DNA of 15,660 bases from Streptomyces sp. NRRL B-1347 (lineage in GTDB: Bacteria; Actinomycetota; Actinomycetes; Streptomycetales; Streptomycetaceae). The notes beneath the pieces are model-generated. The model saw only the letters and a list, made by a program, of their open reading frames with translations. It had not been told where the DNA came from and made no database searches. Numbering within the stretch: position 1 is the stretch's first letter; each line of letters begins with the position of its first letter. The stretch is from positions 1 through 15,660 of the forward strand of contig NZ_JOJM01000139.1 in assembly GCF_000720325.1 (NCBI RefSeq), read 5' to 3'. The position numbers and the translations under genes are program-made. This document shows positions 1 through 9,394 of this stretch, piece after piece.

Positions 1-2513
1 TCCAGGAACAGGCCGTGGCCCTCGGCGAGGAGGCCACGGGTGGCGTGCTCGAAGAGAACCGTCTGGCGGAGGTTGCGGTACCAGTAGCCCGCGTCCATGG
101 ACGTGTTGGCGTCCAGCCAGGTGCCGGTGAGCGTGGAGAACAGGGGCACCTCGGCGGCCTGCGGGGTCACATCCGCCAGCGCCTCGGCGATCTGGGCCTC
201 GATCTGCTCCACGTACGAGGAGTGCGAGGCGTAGTCCACGGGGATCGTACGGGCCCGGACGTCCTGGCCGACGCACTGGACGACCAGCTCCTCCAGGGCC
301 TCCGGCTCACCCGAAACCACCACCTGAGCCGGGCCATTGACAGCCGCGACCTCGATACGGCCATCCCAGCCCGCGATCAGCTCACGTACGTCCTGCTCCG
401 GCAGCGGCACCGACACCATGCCGCCCTTACCGGACAGCTCACGAATCGCCAGGCTCCGCAGAGCGACGACACGAGCGGCATCGCGCAGCGACAGAGCCCC
501 GGCCACACACGCGGCCGCGATCTCACCCTGACTGTGGCCCACCACAGCCGCGGGCTTCACCCCGGCCGCCTGCCACACAGCGGCAAGCGACACCATCACC
601 GCGAAGAGAACGGGCTGGACCACGTCGACGCGGTCGAAATTCTCGCCGCCCAACTCCTCCAGAAGATCCCACTCCACGAACTCCGACAGGGCCTCAGCGC
701 ACTCCCGCATCCGCCCCGCGAACACCGGACTGGACTCAAGCAGCTCCACAGCCATCCCGGCCCACTGCGACCCCTGCCCCGGGAACACGAACACCGGACG
801 GACCGTCCCGCCCAGCGCCCGCCCGGTGACCACGTCACCAGCCGTGGCATCGCCCGACGCCAAGCGCTCAAGCCCGGCACGCAGCTCCTCCCGGCCCCGC
901 CCCAGGACGACACCCCGCTGCTCGAACCGCGAACGGGCCACGGCGAGCGTCCAGGCCAGACTCTCCACGCCCAACTCTGTGTCCGCAAGCAGGTGTTCGT
1001 GGAGCTGAGCCGCCTGTGCCCGCAGCGCGTCGGACGTCTTCGCCGACAGGGCCAGCGGCACCACACCCGCCACGACGGGAGCCGCTGCGGGCTCCTCCTC
1101 GGCCGTCGGTTCCTCGGCCGTCGGCGCCTGCTCCACGATCACGTGGGCGTTCGTGCCGCTCATGCCGAAGGAGGAGACGCCCGCGCGGCGCGGCAGTCCG
1201 GCCTCGCGTTCGGTCCACTCGCGGGCCTCTGTCAGTAGTTCGACGCTCCCGGCCGACCAGTCCACTTCGGAGGTGGGGGCGTCCACGTGCAGCGTCTTGG
1301 GCAGGACGCCGTGCCGGATCGCCATGACCGTCTTGATGACGCCCGCGACACCGGCGGCGGCCTGCGTGTGACCGATGTTGGACTTCAGCGAACCCAGCCA
1401 CAGCGGCCGCTCGGCCGAGTGCTCCTTGCCGTACGTGGCGAGCAGCGCCTGCGCCTCGATCGGGTCACCCAGGGTGGTGCCAGTGCCGTGGGCCTCGACT
1501 ACGTCCACGTCGGCCGCTGTCAGGCCCGCGTTGGCCAGGGCGGCTCGGATGACGCGTCGCTGCGAAGGCCCGTTGGGGGCGGTCAGGCCGTTGCTCGCGC
1601 CGTCCTGGTTCACGGCGGAACCCCGTACGACAGCAAGCACCTTGTGGCCGTTGCGGCGCGCGTCCGACAGGCGCTCCACCAGGAGCATGCCGACGCCCTC
1701 GCCCCAGCCCGTGCCGTCCGCGCCCTCGGCGAACGCCTTGCAGCGGCCGTCCACCGCGAGGCCCCGCTGACGGCTGAACTCCACGAACGTCTCAGGGGAC
1801 GACATGACGGTCACGCCGCCCGCGAGCGCCATCGTGCACTCGCCCTGGCGCAGCGCCTGCGCCGCCAGGTGCAGCGCCACCAGCGACGACGAGCACGCCG
1901 TGTCGACCGTCACCGCCGGGCCCTGGAGGCCGAGGACGTAGGAGAGGCGACCGGACATGACGCTGGTGGTGTTGCCGGTGAGCAGGTGGCCCTCGATGCC
2001 TTCGGGGGCCTGCCGGACGCCTTCGCCGTAGCCCTGGTAGCCCGAGCCGACGAACACTCCGGCGCGGGTGCCGCGCAGCGTGGCCGGGTCGATACCGGCG
2101 CGCTCGAACGCCTCCCACGCCGTCTCCAGGAGGAGCCGCTGCTGCGGGTCCATGGCGAGGGCCTCGCGCGGCGAGATGCCGAAGAACGCGGCGTCGAACT
2201 CGCCCGCGTCGCGCAGGAAGCCGCCCTGGCGGGCGTAGAAGGTACCGCGCTTCTCCGGGTCCGGGTCGTAGAGCGCGTCGACGTCCCAGCCCCGGTCGTC
2301 GGGCAGGTCGCCGATGGCGTCGGCGCCGTCGGCGACGAGCCGCCACAGGTCCTCGGGGCTCGCCACGCCGCCGGGGTAGCGGCAGCTCATGCCGACGATC
2401 GCGATCGGCTCCCGGGAAGCCGCCGCCAGCTGCTGGTTCTGCCGTCGCAGCCGCTCGGTCTCCTTCAGAGACGCGCGCAGCGCATCGACGACCGTGTCCG
2501 AAGGCCTCGTCAT
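1..2513 (-). CDS. Type I modular PKS, 5' part: docking helix, KS, AT(methylmalonyl) (gene C)
   Basis: First module of the next PKS; the gene runs off the left edge after about 837 codons. Residues 1-33 ([20 protein letters not shown]...) form the usual N-terminal docking helix, matching the tail type of gene B. The KS has Cys207 (DTACSSS), His342 (HGTGT) and His382 (NIGHTQ), all intact. The AT has [11 protein letters not shown], Ser661 in GHSQGE and YASH at 761-764, the methylmalonyl-CoA signatures, in contrast to GHSIGE and HAFH in the other three ATs here. The reading frame is unbroken. From roughly 1060 downwards, after the KS, codon choice becomes more relaxed (more T-ending codons such as GGT, GCT, CGT) than in the KS. 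This suggests the AT has a separate recombination history. Processing domains of this module lie outside the window. Confidence 0.95.
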   Translation of the reverse strand, partial: MTRPSDTVVDALRASLKETERLRRQNQQLAAASREPIAIVGMSCRYPGGVASPEDLWRLVADGADAIGDLPDDRGWDVDALYDPDPEKRGTFYARQGGFLRDAGEFDAAFFGISPREALAMDPQQRLLLETAWEAFERAGIDPATLRGTRAGVFVGSGYQGYGEGVRQAPEGIEGHLLTGNTTSVMSGRLSYVLGLQGPAVTVDTACSSSLVALHLAAQALRQGECTMALAGGVTVMSSPETFVEFSRQRGLAVDGRCKAFAEGADGTGWGEGVGMLLVERLSDARRNGHKVLAVVRGSAVNQDGASNGLTAPNGPSQRRVIRAALANAGLTAADVDVVEAHGTGTTLGDPIEAQALLATYGKEHSAERPLWLGSLKSNIGHTQAAAGVAGVIKTVMAIRHGVLPKTLHVDAPTSEVDWSAGSVELLTEAREWTEREAGLPRRAGVSSFGMSGTNAHVIVEQAPTAEEPTAEEEPAAAPVVAGVVPLALSAKTSDALRAQAAQLHEHLLADTELGVESLAWTLAVARSRFEQRGVVLGRGREELRAGLERLASGDATAGDVVTGRALGGTVRPVFVFPGQGSQWAGMAVELLESSPVFAGRMRECAEALSEFVEWDLLEELGGENFDRVDVVQPVLFAVMVSLAAVWQAAGVKPAAVVGHSQGEIAAACVAGALSLRDAARVVALRSLAIRELSGKGGMVSVPLPEQDVRELIAGWDGRIEVAAVNGPAQVVVSGEPEALEELVVQCVGQDVRARTIPVDYASHSSYVEQIEAQIAEALADVTPQAAEVPLFSTLTGTWLDANTSMDAGYWYRNLRQTVLFEHATRGLLAEGHGLFL

Positions 2514-2519
2514 GTCCGG

Positions 2520-2523
2520 CTCC
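2520..2523 (-). promoter_or_regulatory. Ribosome binding site of gene C
   Basis: GGAG on the minus strand lies 6 nt before the ATG at 2513. It supports the start MTRPSDTVV. No separate promoter is evident in the 40-nt spacer, so C is probably read from the same transcript as B. Confidence 0.7.
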
Positions 2524-2532
2524 ACATTTCGT

Positions 2533-2562
2533 GCTGCGTCAGGAATCGCTGCGTCAGGAATC
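2533..2562. repeat. Perfect 15-bp tandem duplication across the stop codon of gene B
   Basis: The unit gctgcgtcaggaatc occurs twice without a gap (2533-2547 and 2548-2562). The copy at 2548-2562 holds the last two codons (Asp-Ser) and the TGA stop of gene B. The other copy lies in the spacer before gene C. It looks like a recent slippage event that lengthened the 40-nt spacer by 15 nt. Confidence 0.9.
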
Positions 2563-5500
2563 ACTGTTGTCCAAGGCCATCTGGATCAGGTTGGCCACGT
2601 CCATGGCGTCGATCGAGGCGTCCGCGTCGTCGTCATCCGGCGCGGCTGCGGCCGGGGCCGCCGTCACGTCCGGTGCGGCGAGGCGCAGGAGGGCGTCGAG
2701 CAGGCCCGCCTCGCGGATGCGGGCGACCGGGACGGCCGCCAGGGCCCTGCGGACCTCGGCGTCCGCGGGGTGGTCCGCCGCGCCGTCGGCGGCGTCCGGC
2801 AGGAGTTCGGCGAGGAGTTCGCGGGCGAGCTCCCCGGGCGTCGGGTGGTCGAAGACGAGCGTGCTGGGCAGGCTCAGACCGGTCGCGGCGTTCAGGCGGG
2901 TGCGCAGCTCGACGGCGGTCAGCGAGTCGAAGCCGAACTCCTTGAACGCGCGGTCCTCGCGGACGGCGGCCGTGCCGCTGTGTCCGAGGACGGCGGCGAC
3001 CTCGGTGCGCACCAGCTCCAGGACGGTCCGCTCGCGGTCGGCGGGCGGGGCGGCGGCGAGCCGGTCGCGCAGCGCGCTCGCGGCGTCGCCCTCGGCGGCG
3101 GTCCCGCCACCGGCGGCGTCCGACGCGACGGCGAGTGCGCGGCGCGCCTCCGGAAGCCCGTCGAGCAGCGGGCTCGCGCGGCGCACGGTGAACGCCGGGG
3201 CGAACCGCTCCCAGTCGACGTCGGCGACCGTCACCAGCGGCTCGGAGCCGTCGAGCGCGCGCCGCAGCGCGGCGACGGCGACCTCGGGCCGCATCACCGG
3301 CAGGCCCCGCTTGCGCAGGTGCGCCGCCGCCTCGTCGTCTCCCGCCATGCCGGAACCGGCCCACGGCCCCCAGGCGATCGACGTCACGGCGCGGCCGCGT
3401 GCCGCACGCCGCTCGGCGAGGCCGTCGAGGTAGGCGTTGGCGGCGGCGTAGGCGGCCTGGCCGCCGCTGCCCCACACGCCGGCGATGGACGAGAACAGCA
3501 CGAAGGCGTCCAGCGGCGTGTCGCCCAGCAGGTCGTCCAGGTGTGCCGCGCCCGCGGTCTTGGCCGTCACGATGTCCGCGAAGTCCCGGAGCCCGGTCTC
3601 GGCGATCATCAGGTCCTGTCCCACGCCCGCCGCGTGTACGACGGCGCTGAGCGGCGCGTCCGCGGGGATCGCGCCGAGGAGCCCGGCGACCGCGTCCCGG
3701 TCGGCCACGTCACAGGCCGCGACGGTGACCTCGGCACCCAACTCCTCCAGTTCCGCTTGGAGTTCGGCGGCGCCCGGCGCGTCCGGGCCGCGTCGGCTCG
3801 TCAGGACGAGGTGTGCGGCGCCGTGGCCCGCGAGCCACCGCGCCACGTGTGCGCCGAGCGCTCCGGTGCCGCCGGTGACGAGCACGGTGCCGCGCGGCTG
3901 CCAGCCGTCACCGGAGTCGGGGCCGCCGGGGGCGCGTGTGAGACGGCGGACGAGGACACCGGAGGCGCGGAGGGCGAGCTGGTCCTCGGTGAACTCCCCG
4001 GCATCGACACCGGCATCAACGCCGGCTTCGGCCCCGCCTTCGGCGCGGGCGAGGAGCGAAGCGAGGCGGGCTCCGGCGGAAGCCACACCGCCGGACGCCT
4101 CCGCGGCCTCGGTCGCCTCCGGCAGGTCGATGAGCCCGCCCCACACCTCCGGGTGCTCCAGGCCGACGGCCCGCCCGAAGCCCCACACCTGCGACTGTGC
4201 CGCGGCGCGCACCGGGTCGGCCGCGCCGACGGACACCGCACCGGACGTCGCGACCCACAGCCGCCCGCCGACCCGGGAGTCGACGACGGCCTGCGTGAGC
4301 GCGAGGGTCGCGGCCATGCCCCAGGTCAGCGCGGGGTCGGGAGTACCGGTCTCCGGGTGGCGGTACGGGCGCTCGTCGAGGGCGAGCAACGACAGCACGC
4401 CCGTCACCTCGGTGCCTGCGGAAGCGGGTTCTCCGAGTTCCCTCAGGGTCCGCGTCAGCGCCGTACGGTCGGCCGTCCCGTCGTCGACGACGACGCGCCT
4501 GACCTCCGCACCGGCGTCCGCGAGCGCCGCTTCGGCGGCCGCGCACCAGGGGTGTCCGGCCTCGTCGGCCGGGACGATGAGCACCCAGGCGCCCTGGAGG
4601 GCCGTACCGGCCGCGGGTGTCGCGGCACCGGTCAGCGGCGTCCACGTGACGCCGTACCGCAGGGCGTCCACCTCGTGCCGCTCCTGCTGCCGTCGGTGCC
4701 AGGAGGCCAGTGCCGGGAGGACCGACGTCAGCGGCGCCTCCTGGTCGAGGCGCAGCGCCCCGGCGAGCCCGTCCAGGTCGTCCCGTCGTACGACGTCCCA
4801 GAACTCGGCGTCCATCGCCCCGGCCTCCGCGTCCGGCACCCCGGACTCCGTCGGCCGCGGCCAGTACGTTCTGCGCTGGAAGGCGTACGTCGGCAGGTCG
4901 ACGCGGCGCCGGGACTCGACGGGGGCGTACAGGAGCGTCCAGTCGACCTCGATCCCGCGTACGTGCAGTTGCGCGAGGGCGGTCAGGAACGTGTCCGGCT
5001 CCGGGCGGCCCTTGCGCGTGGCGGCGATCAGGCCCGCCTGCGCGGTGGGCTCGGTGAGCGTGTCGTGCGCCATGGCGGTGAGGACGGCGTCCGGGCCCAG
5101 CTCCAGGAGCGTCGAGACGCCCTGGCCGGTGAGCGCCTTCAGGCCGTCGTGGAAGCGGACCGCTTCCCGGACGTGCCGCACCCAGTACTCCGGATCCCGC
5201 AGCTCGGCGGGGTCGGCTGGCTCGCCGGTGACGTTCGAGACGACCGGCAGGCTCAACTCCCCGTACTCCAGGCTTTCGGCGACCTTGCGGAAGTCCGCGA
5301 GGACGGGGTCCATCAGCGGCGAGTGGAAGGCGTGCGACACCTTCAGCCACTTCGCCTTGCGGCCCTGGCCGCGCAGCACCTCCTCCAGGCCTTCGAGGGC
5401 GGCGCGCTCGCCGGACAGCACCAGCTGCGCGGGGCCGTTCACCGCCGCCACACCGACGCGGTCCGCGATCCCGTCCAGCAGCGGCAGGACGTCCGCTTCC

Positions 5501-5784
5501 TCCGCCTGTACGGCCAGCATGGCGCCACCCTCGGGCAGGGCCTGCATCAACCGGCCCCGAGCGGCGACCAGTTGGGCCGCGTCCTCCAGGGACCACAGGC
5601 CCGCCACGTACGCGGCAGTCAGTTCGCCGATGGAGTGGCCGCCCACGATCTCCGGGCGTACGTCGAAGGATTCGGCGAGCCGGAACAGCGCCACCTCGAC
5701 GGCGAAGAGGGCGGGCTGCGCGTAGCCGGTCTGCTCCAGGAGGTCGGCGTCCGGACCATACATCACGCTCTGGAGCGAACGTTC
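2554..5784 (-). CDS. Gene B fragment 4: malonyl AT, A-type KR, ACP (module 2) and docking tail
   Basis: Second half of module 2, taken from where sense coding resumes ([10 protein letters not shown]) rather than from any start codon; the same frame is open further upstream but has no PKS similarity there. Counting that Glu as residue 1, the AT has Ser51 in GHSIGE and HAFH at 151-154, indicating malonyl-CoA. There is no DH. The KR has TGGTGALG at 637-644, lacks LDD (VGQD instead), and has Trp771 eight residues before Tyr779, marking an A-type KR with an L-hydroxyl product. The ACP has GFDSL with Ser954. The C-terminus [16 protein letters not shown] is a typical docking tail, expected to bind gene [11 protein letters not shown] repeat lies in the KR. 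The stop is 40 nt before gene C. Confidence 0.9.
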   Translation of the reverse strand, partial: ERSLQSVMYGPDADLLEQTGYAQPALFAVEVALFRLAESFDVRPEIVGGHSIGELTAAYVAGLWSLEDAAQLVAARGRLMQALPEGGAMLAVQAEEADVLPLLDGIADRVGVAAVNGPAQLVLSGERAALEGLEEVLRGQGRKAKWLKVSHAFHSPLMDPVLADFRKVAESLEYGELSLPVVSNVTGEPADPAELRDPEYWVRHVREAVRFHDGLKALTGQGVSTLLELGPDAVLTAMAHDTLTEPTAQAGLIAATRKGRPEPDTFLTALAQLHVRGIEVDWTLLYAPVESRRRVDLPTYAFQRRTYWPRPTESGVPDAEAGAMDAEFWDVVRRDDLDGLAGALRLDQEAPLTSVLPALASWHRRQQERHEVDALRYGVTWTPLTGAATPAAGTALQGAWVLIVPADEAGHPWCAAAEAALADAGAEVRRVVVDDGTADRTALTRTLRELGEPASAGTEVTGVLSLLALDERPYRHPETGTPDPALTWGMAATLALTQAVVDSRVGGRLWVATSGAVSVGAADPVRAAAQSQVWGFGRAVGLEHPEVWGGLIDLPEATEAAEASGGVASAGARLASLLARAEGGAEAGVDAGVDAGEFTEDQLALRASGVLVRRLTRAPGGPDSGDGWQPRGTVLVTGGTGALGAHVARWLAGHGAAHLVLTSRRGPDAPGAAELQAELEELGAEVTVAACDVADRDAVAGLLGAIPADAPLSAVVHAAGVGQDLMIAETGLRDFADIVTAKTAGAAHLDDLLGDTPLDAFVLFSSIAGVWGSGGQAAYAAANAYLDGLAERRAARGRAVTSIAWGPWAGSGMAGDDEAAAHLRKRGLPVMRPEVAVAALRRALDGSEPLVTVADVDWERFAPAFTVRRASPLLDGLPEARRALAVASDAAGGGTAAEGDAASALRDRLAAAPPADRERTVLELVRTEVAAVLGHSGTAAVREDRAFKEFGFDSLTAVELRTRLNAATGLSLPSTLVFDHPTPGELARELLAELLPDAADGAADHPADAEVRRALAAVPVARIREAGLLDALLRLAAPDVTAAPAAAAPDDDDADASIDAMDVANLIQMALDNSDS
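3998..4033 (-). repeat. 12-nt tandem repeat encoding Gly-Val-Asp-Ala in the module 2 KR
   Basis: The plus-strand units are ccggcatcgaca, ccggcatcaacg and a diverged ccggcttcggcc. They encode the GVDAGVDAG stretch between the two halves of the KR, a part that varies in length among KRs. The repeat stays in frame and is probably a local slippage product without catalytic meaning. Confidence 0.7.
5150..5206 (-). repeat. 57-nt AT block shared with gene A (15037-15093)
   Basis: Identical by eye to 15037-15093. It encodes the [19 protein letters not shown] segment of the AT. The copy expected in module 1 is exactly what is missing at junction 1. Confidence 0.85.
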
Positions 5785-5785
5785 T
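5729..5785 (-). repeat. 57-nt AT block shared with module 1 (9922-9978) and with the right edge of the window
   Basis: The 57 nt at 5729-5785 and at 9922-9978 are identical by eye, and the sequences diverge directly after gaacgttct. The copy in gene A is identical as far as the window reaches and is cut at 15660. The block encodes the AT stretch [19 protein letters not shown]. Junction 3 sits at its end. Confidence 0.85.
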
Positions 5786-8300
5786 GGTGCTCGTGCGCGG
5801 TGCGTCCCGAGAGCAGTGACCAGCCCACGTCGGCGGGGTCGAGCCCGTCGCGACCTGCCACGTGCTCGCGCAGGCGCTCGGCCTGTGCGCGCAGGGCCTC
5901 CGGGCTCCGGGCGGACACGAGCCACGGCACGGCCGTGATCGGCGTGACCGACTCGGCGGTCTCCACAGCCTCCGCGGGCGTGGTCGTCGGCGCCTGCGCC
6001 ACGATCACGTGGGCGTTGGTGCCGCTGATGCCGAACGACGACACTCCTGCGCGGCGCGGCGCCTCGTCCCGCTCGGGCCACGCGCGCGCCGCCGTGAGCA
6101 GTTCGACGGCGCCCGCCGCCCAGTCGACGTGCGTGCTCGGCCGGTCGATGTGCAGGGTCGGCGGCAGGATGCCCTCCCGCAGGGCCATCACCATCTTGAT
6201 GACGCCCGCGACACCGGCGGCCGCCTGGGTGTGGCCGATGTTCGACTTCACCGATCCCAGCCACAGGGGCCGCTCGGCCGGGCGCTCCTGACCGTACGTG
6301 GCGAGCAGCGCCTGGGCCTCGATGGGGTCGCCGAGCGCCGTGCCGGTGCCGTGGGCCTCCACGGCGTCGACATCACCCGGCTTCAGGCCGGCGTTGGCCA
6401 GGGCCGCGCGGATCACGCGCTGCTGCGCGGGGCCGTTGGGGGCGGTGAGGCCGTTGCTCGCGCCGTCCTGGTTGATGGCGGATCCGCTGACGACGGCGAG
6501 GACTTCGTGACCGTTACGGCGGGCGTCCGACAGCCGCTCCAACAGGAGCAGGCCGACGCCCTCGCCCCAGCCCGTACCGTCCGCCGCCTCCGCGAACGCC
6601 TTGCACCGGCCGTCGGCGGCCAGGCCGCGCTGCCTGCTGAACTCGATGAAGGCGCTCGGCGTGGACATCACCGTGACGCCACCCGCCAGGGCCAGGTCGC
6701 ACTCGCCCTGGCGCAGCGCCTGCGCCGCCAGGTGCAGTGCGACGAGGGCCGAGGAGCAGGCCGTGTCGACGGTCATGGCGGGGCCTTCGAAGCCGAAGGC
6801 GTACGACAGGCGGCCGGAGACGACGCTCGCCGCGTTGCCGGTGCCGATGTAGCCCTCGGCGCCGTCGGGCGCGTCCTTCAGGAGGTCGAGGTAGTCCTGG
6901 CCGTTCGTGCCCGCGAAGACGCCGGTGCGGCTGCCGCGCAGCGCCGCCGAGTCGATGCCCGCGCGCTCGAACAGCTCCCAGGAGGTCTCCAGGAGGAGGC
7001 GCTGCTGGGGGTCCATGGCGAGGGCTTCGCGCGGCGAGATGCCGAAGAAGTCCGCGTCGAACTCGCCCGCGTCCGGCAGGAACCCGCCCTGCCGGGCGTA
7101 GGTGGAGCCGGGCGTCGCCGGGTCCGGGTCGTACAGCGACCGCGTGTCCCAGCCCCGGCCCGCGGGGAACTCGCCCAGCGCGTCGACGCCGTCCGCGACG
7201 AGCCGCCACAGGTCTTCCGGTCCGCGTACGCCGCCGGGGAAGCGGCAGCTCATCGACACGATGGCGATGGGCTCGTCGTCCGCGCGGACGAACGGCGCGG
7301 GCTCTGTGGCGGCGGGTTCCGTGAGGTCGCCGCCGATGAGGAGGCCGGACAGGTAGTCGGCGACGGCGTGCGGCGAGGGGTGGTCGAAGACGAGGGTCGC
7401 CGGGAGCGTCAGACCGGTCGCGGCGCCCAGCCGGTTGCGGAACTCCACGGAGGTGAGCGAGTCGAACCCGAGCCCCTTGAACGCGCCGTCCGAGGGCACC
7501 GCGTCGACACCGCCGTGCCCGAGCACCGTGGCGGCGTGGGTCCGTACGAGGTCGAGCAGCGTCCGCTCGGCGTCGGCACGGGAGAGGGCGGCCAACTGCT
7601 GCTTCAGGTCGGGCTTTTCGGATGCGGAGGGTTCGGTGGGGCGCGCCGCGCGGAGGGCGGCCACCTCCGGCAGGTCGTCGAAGAGGGTGCTGTGCCGGGC
7701 TGCCGTGAACCCGTCGAGGAACCGGTCCCAGGCCACGTCGGCGACGACGAGCGCCGCCGCCTGCCCGCCGGAGGCGGGGCCGTGGGCTGCCGCGGGGAGG
7801 GTCGCCAGGCGCAGCGCCTCGGTGGCCCGCGCCGGGTCCATGACCGGCAGGCCCGCCTGGCGCATGCGTTCCTCGGAGCCGTCGTCGGCGGCCATGCCGC
7901 TCCCGGCCCACGGGCCCCAGGCGAGGGACACCGCGGGCAGTCCCGCCGCGCGGCGGGACTCGGCGAGCGCGTCGAGGAAAGCGTTCGCGGCGGCGTAGTT
8001 GCCCTGGCCGGGCGCGCCCACGGTGCCGGTGAGCGAGGAGAACAGCACGAAGGCCGTCAGGTCCTCGCTGCCGCGCGTCAACTCATGCAGGTTCAGGGCC
8101 GCCTGGACCTTCGGCCGGAAGACGGTGGCGAACCGCTCGGCCGTGAGGCCGTCGAGCACACCGTCGTCCAGCACACCCGCCGTATGGAACACACCGGTCA
8201 ACGGAGCGTCCGCGGGAATCGCATCGAGGACACCCGCCAACGCGTCACGATCCGCCACATCACAGGCAGCGATCGTGACCTCGGCCCCCAACCCCCCCAC
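5763..8300 (-). CDS. Gene B fragment 3: KR catalytic half and ACP of module 1, full KS of module 2
   Basis: Residue 1 is an internal GTG at 8300, not a true start. The KR catalytic half begins [11 protein letters not shown] and has LDD at 44-46 (B-type, predicted D-hydroxyl), Lys64, Ser89, Tyr102 and Asn106. The ACP has GFDSL with Ser281, so module 1 is closed. The module 2 KS begins near residue 343 ([14 protein letters not shown]) and has a full triad: Cys515 (DTACSSA), His650 (HGTGT) and His690 (NIGHTQ). The KS-AT linker runs to RTAHEHQ near residue 839, and six out-of-frame residues then reach the stop at 5763. The start of the module 2 AT is missing. This fragment is in the same frame as fragment 1, so the first two gaps cancel in frame. 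Confidence 0.88.
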   Translation of the reverse strand: MGGLGAEVTIAACDVADRDALAGVLDAIPADAPLTGVFHTAGVLDDGVLDGLTAERFATVFRPKVQAALNLHELTRGSEDLTAFVLFSSLTGTVGAPGQGNYAAANAFLDALAESRRAAGLPAVSLAWGPWAGSGMAADDGSEERMRQAGLPVMDPARATEALRLATLPAAAHGPASGGQAAALVVADVAWDRFLDGFTAARHSTLFDDLPEVAALRAARPTEPSASEKPDLKQQLAALSRADAERTLLDLVRTHAATVLGHGGVDAVPSDGAFKGLGFDSLTSVEFRNRLGAATGLTLPATLVFDHPSPHAVADYLSGLLIGGDLTEPAATEPAPFVRADDEPIAIVSMSCRFPGGVRGPEDLWRLVADGVDALGEFPAGRGWDTRSLYDPDPATPGSTYARQGGFLPDAGEFDADFFGISPREALAMDPQQRLLLETSWELFERAGIDSAALRGSRTGVFAGTNGQDYLDLLKDAPDGAEGYIGTGNAASVVSGRLSYAFGFEGPAMTVDTACSSALVALHLAAQALRQGECDLALAGGVTVMSTPSAFIEFSRQRGLAADGRCKAFAEAADGTGWGEGVGLLLLERLSDARRNGHEVLAVVSGSAINQDGASNGLTAPNGPAQQRVIRAALANAGLKPGDVDAVEAHGTGTALGDPIEAQALLATYGQERPAERPLWLGSVKSNIGHTQAAAGVAGVIKMVMALREGILPPTLHIDRPSTHVDWAAGAVELLTAARAWPERDEAPRRAGVSSFGISGTNAHVIVAQAPTTTPAEAVETAESVTPITAVPWLVSARSPEALRAQAERLREHVAGRDGLDPADVGWSLLSGRTAHEHQNVRSRA
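5776..5790 (-). other. Junction 3: frame break and about 226-nt gap at the start of the module 2 AT
   Basis: The minus strand reads CAC GAG CAC CA and then GAACGTTCG. In module 1 the same two points are separated by about 76 codons that include the FTGQGSQR entry motif of the AT. Net loss is about 226 nt, which shifts the frame. The palindrome gaacgttc (5777-5784) marks the join and also occurs at 9970-9977 in module 1. Confidence 0.85.
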
Positions 8301-9394
8301 TCCCCCGCACTCGACACATCAAGCGACGCCCGCTCCAAACGACGCGCGAACACCCCGGACCCACGTACGGCCACCTGGTCCTCACCCGCCGAGGCCGCGA
8401 GGACCTGAGTGAGGCGTGCCACCGCACGTGTGTCCGCGGTTTCGGGGAGGTCGACGAGGCCGCCCCAGCGTTGCGGGAGTTCGAGGGCCGCGACCCGGCC
8501 GAGACCCCACACCGCCGCGGCGTCGGCATCGGCTGTGCGGTCCGACGCGCCCACGGAGACCCCGCCCCGCGTCGCCACCCACAGCGGCGCGTCCACGCGC
8601 TCGTCGCCCAGGGCCTGGACGAGCGCGAGCGTCAGGAGAACACCGGTCGGAACGTCCTCGGCCGTCGGCGCGTCCGCCACCGCGGGTACGCAGGCCAGCA
8701 GGGAGAGCACTCCGGCGACCGGCTCGCCCTGCCCTTCGCCTTCGCCGGGTTCGGTGAGGGCGTGGCCGAGCAGTTCCCGCAGCGTGTCGCGGTCGGCGTC
8801 CCGCGCCCCCACGCGCAGGACGCGGGCGCGGGCTCCGCCTTGTTCCAGGGCCCGTACGGCACCGTCGACCCACGCCTCGTCGGGCGTTCCGGCACCGGCC
8901 ACGACGAGCCAGGTGCCGGTGAGGCGACCCGGCGCCGCCTTGCCGAGGGGCTTCCACGTGGTCCGGTACCGCCAGCGGTCCAGTTCGGAGCGCTCCTGCC
9001 GCTGCCGCCGCCACGCCGTGAGCGCGGGCAGCACGGAACGGAACGGCGCCTCCCCGTCGACCTCCAGCACCCCCGTCAGCGCCTCAAGGTCCTCGGCCTC
9101 CACAGCCTCCCAGAAGCTCGCGTCCAGAGGGTCGGCCCCGTCGCCCGCAGTGGCCGTGAAGCCCTGGGTCAGGGGGTTGAGCCAGAGCGTCTGGTGCTGG
9201 AAGGCGTACGTCGGCAGGTCGACGAGACGCCGGGACTCGACCGGGCCGAACATCGGTGCCCAGTCGACCTCGACTCCACGCACGTACAGCTGAGCAAGCG
9301 CGGCCAGGAACGTCTCCGACTCAGAACGGTCCTGACGCAGAGCACCGACCAGACCCGCCTGCGCGGCGGGCTCGCTGAACGTGTCGTGCGCCAT
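8198..9394 (-). CDS. Gene B fragment 2: AT C-terminus, linker and structural half of KR (module 1)
   Basis: Continuation of module 1 in another frame. The Met at 9394 (MAHDTF) is internal to the AT, not a real start, and no ribosome site precedes it. Residues 1-50 are the end of the AT, followed by VDLPTYAFQ near 71-79, the usual AT-to-next-domain linker. There is no DH: the sequence passes straight to the KR, whose structural half begins around [12 protein letters not shown] and continues through [20 protein letters not shown] to [13 protein letters not shown] similarity stops at about residue 366, just before the NADPH loop should begin. The last 30 or so residues to the stop at 8198 read the catalytic half out of frame. 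Confidence 0.85.
   Translation of the reverse strand: MAHDTFSEPAAQAGLVGALRQDRSESETFLAALAQLYVRGVEVDWAPMFGPVESRRLVDLPTYAFQHQTLWLNPLTQGFTATAGDGADPLDASFWEAVEAEDLEALTGVLEVDGEAPFRSVLPALTAWRRQRQERSELDRWRYRTTWKPLGKAAPGRLTGTWLVVAGAGTPDEAWVDGAVRALEQGGARARVLRVGARDADRDTLRELLGHALTEPGEGEGQGEPVAGVLSLLACVPAVADAPTAEDVPTGVLLTLALVQALGDERVDAPLWVATRGGVSVGASDRTADADAAAVWGLGRVAALELPQRWGGLVDLPETADTRAVARLTQVLAASAGEDQVAVRGSGVFARRLERASLDVSSAGEWGGWGPRSRSLPVMWRIVTRWRVSSMRFPRTLR
8290..8310 (-). other. Junction 2: frame break and about 154-nt gap at the KR NADPH-binding site of module 1
   Basis: The minus strand passes from ...GGGGAGTGG through a G-rich run directly into TTGGGGGCCGAGG, the LGAEV of the KR catalytic half. 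By comparison with the module 2 KR, about 53 residues are missing, including TGGTGALG and the LVLTSRRG strand. The net loss of about 154 nt shifts the frame. The run GGGGGGGTTGGGGG is also a typical place for sequencing or joining errors. Confidence 0.85.

Noticed and set aside
2389..6291. Very long open frame on the plus strand (about 1300 codons), with others at 1287-2945, 5862-8408 and 9381-11717
   Set aside because: They lie antisense to clear PKS coding sequence and have the Arg/Gly/Ala/His/Val-rich make-up that high third-position GC produces opposite a real gene. No family resemblance is visible.
8298..8300. GTG at 8300 as start of an independent PKS
   Set aside because: It would begin inside a KR without its cofactor loop. 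The GTG arises from the G-rich join.
9392..9394. ATG at 9394 as start of an independent gene
   Set aside because: It is the internal Met of the AT motif (A)MAHD and has no ribosome site. The protein would start in the middle of an AT.
8198..9394. Interpreting the module 1 KR as a naturally inactive KR
   Set aside because: Lys, Ser, Tyr, Asn and LDD are intact in the following fragment. Only the segment at the frame-shifting junction is missing, which is not how inactive KRs normally look.
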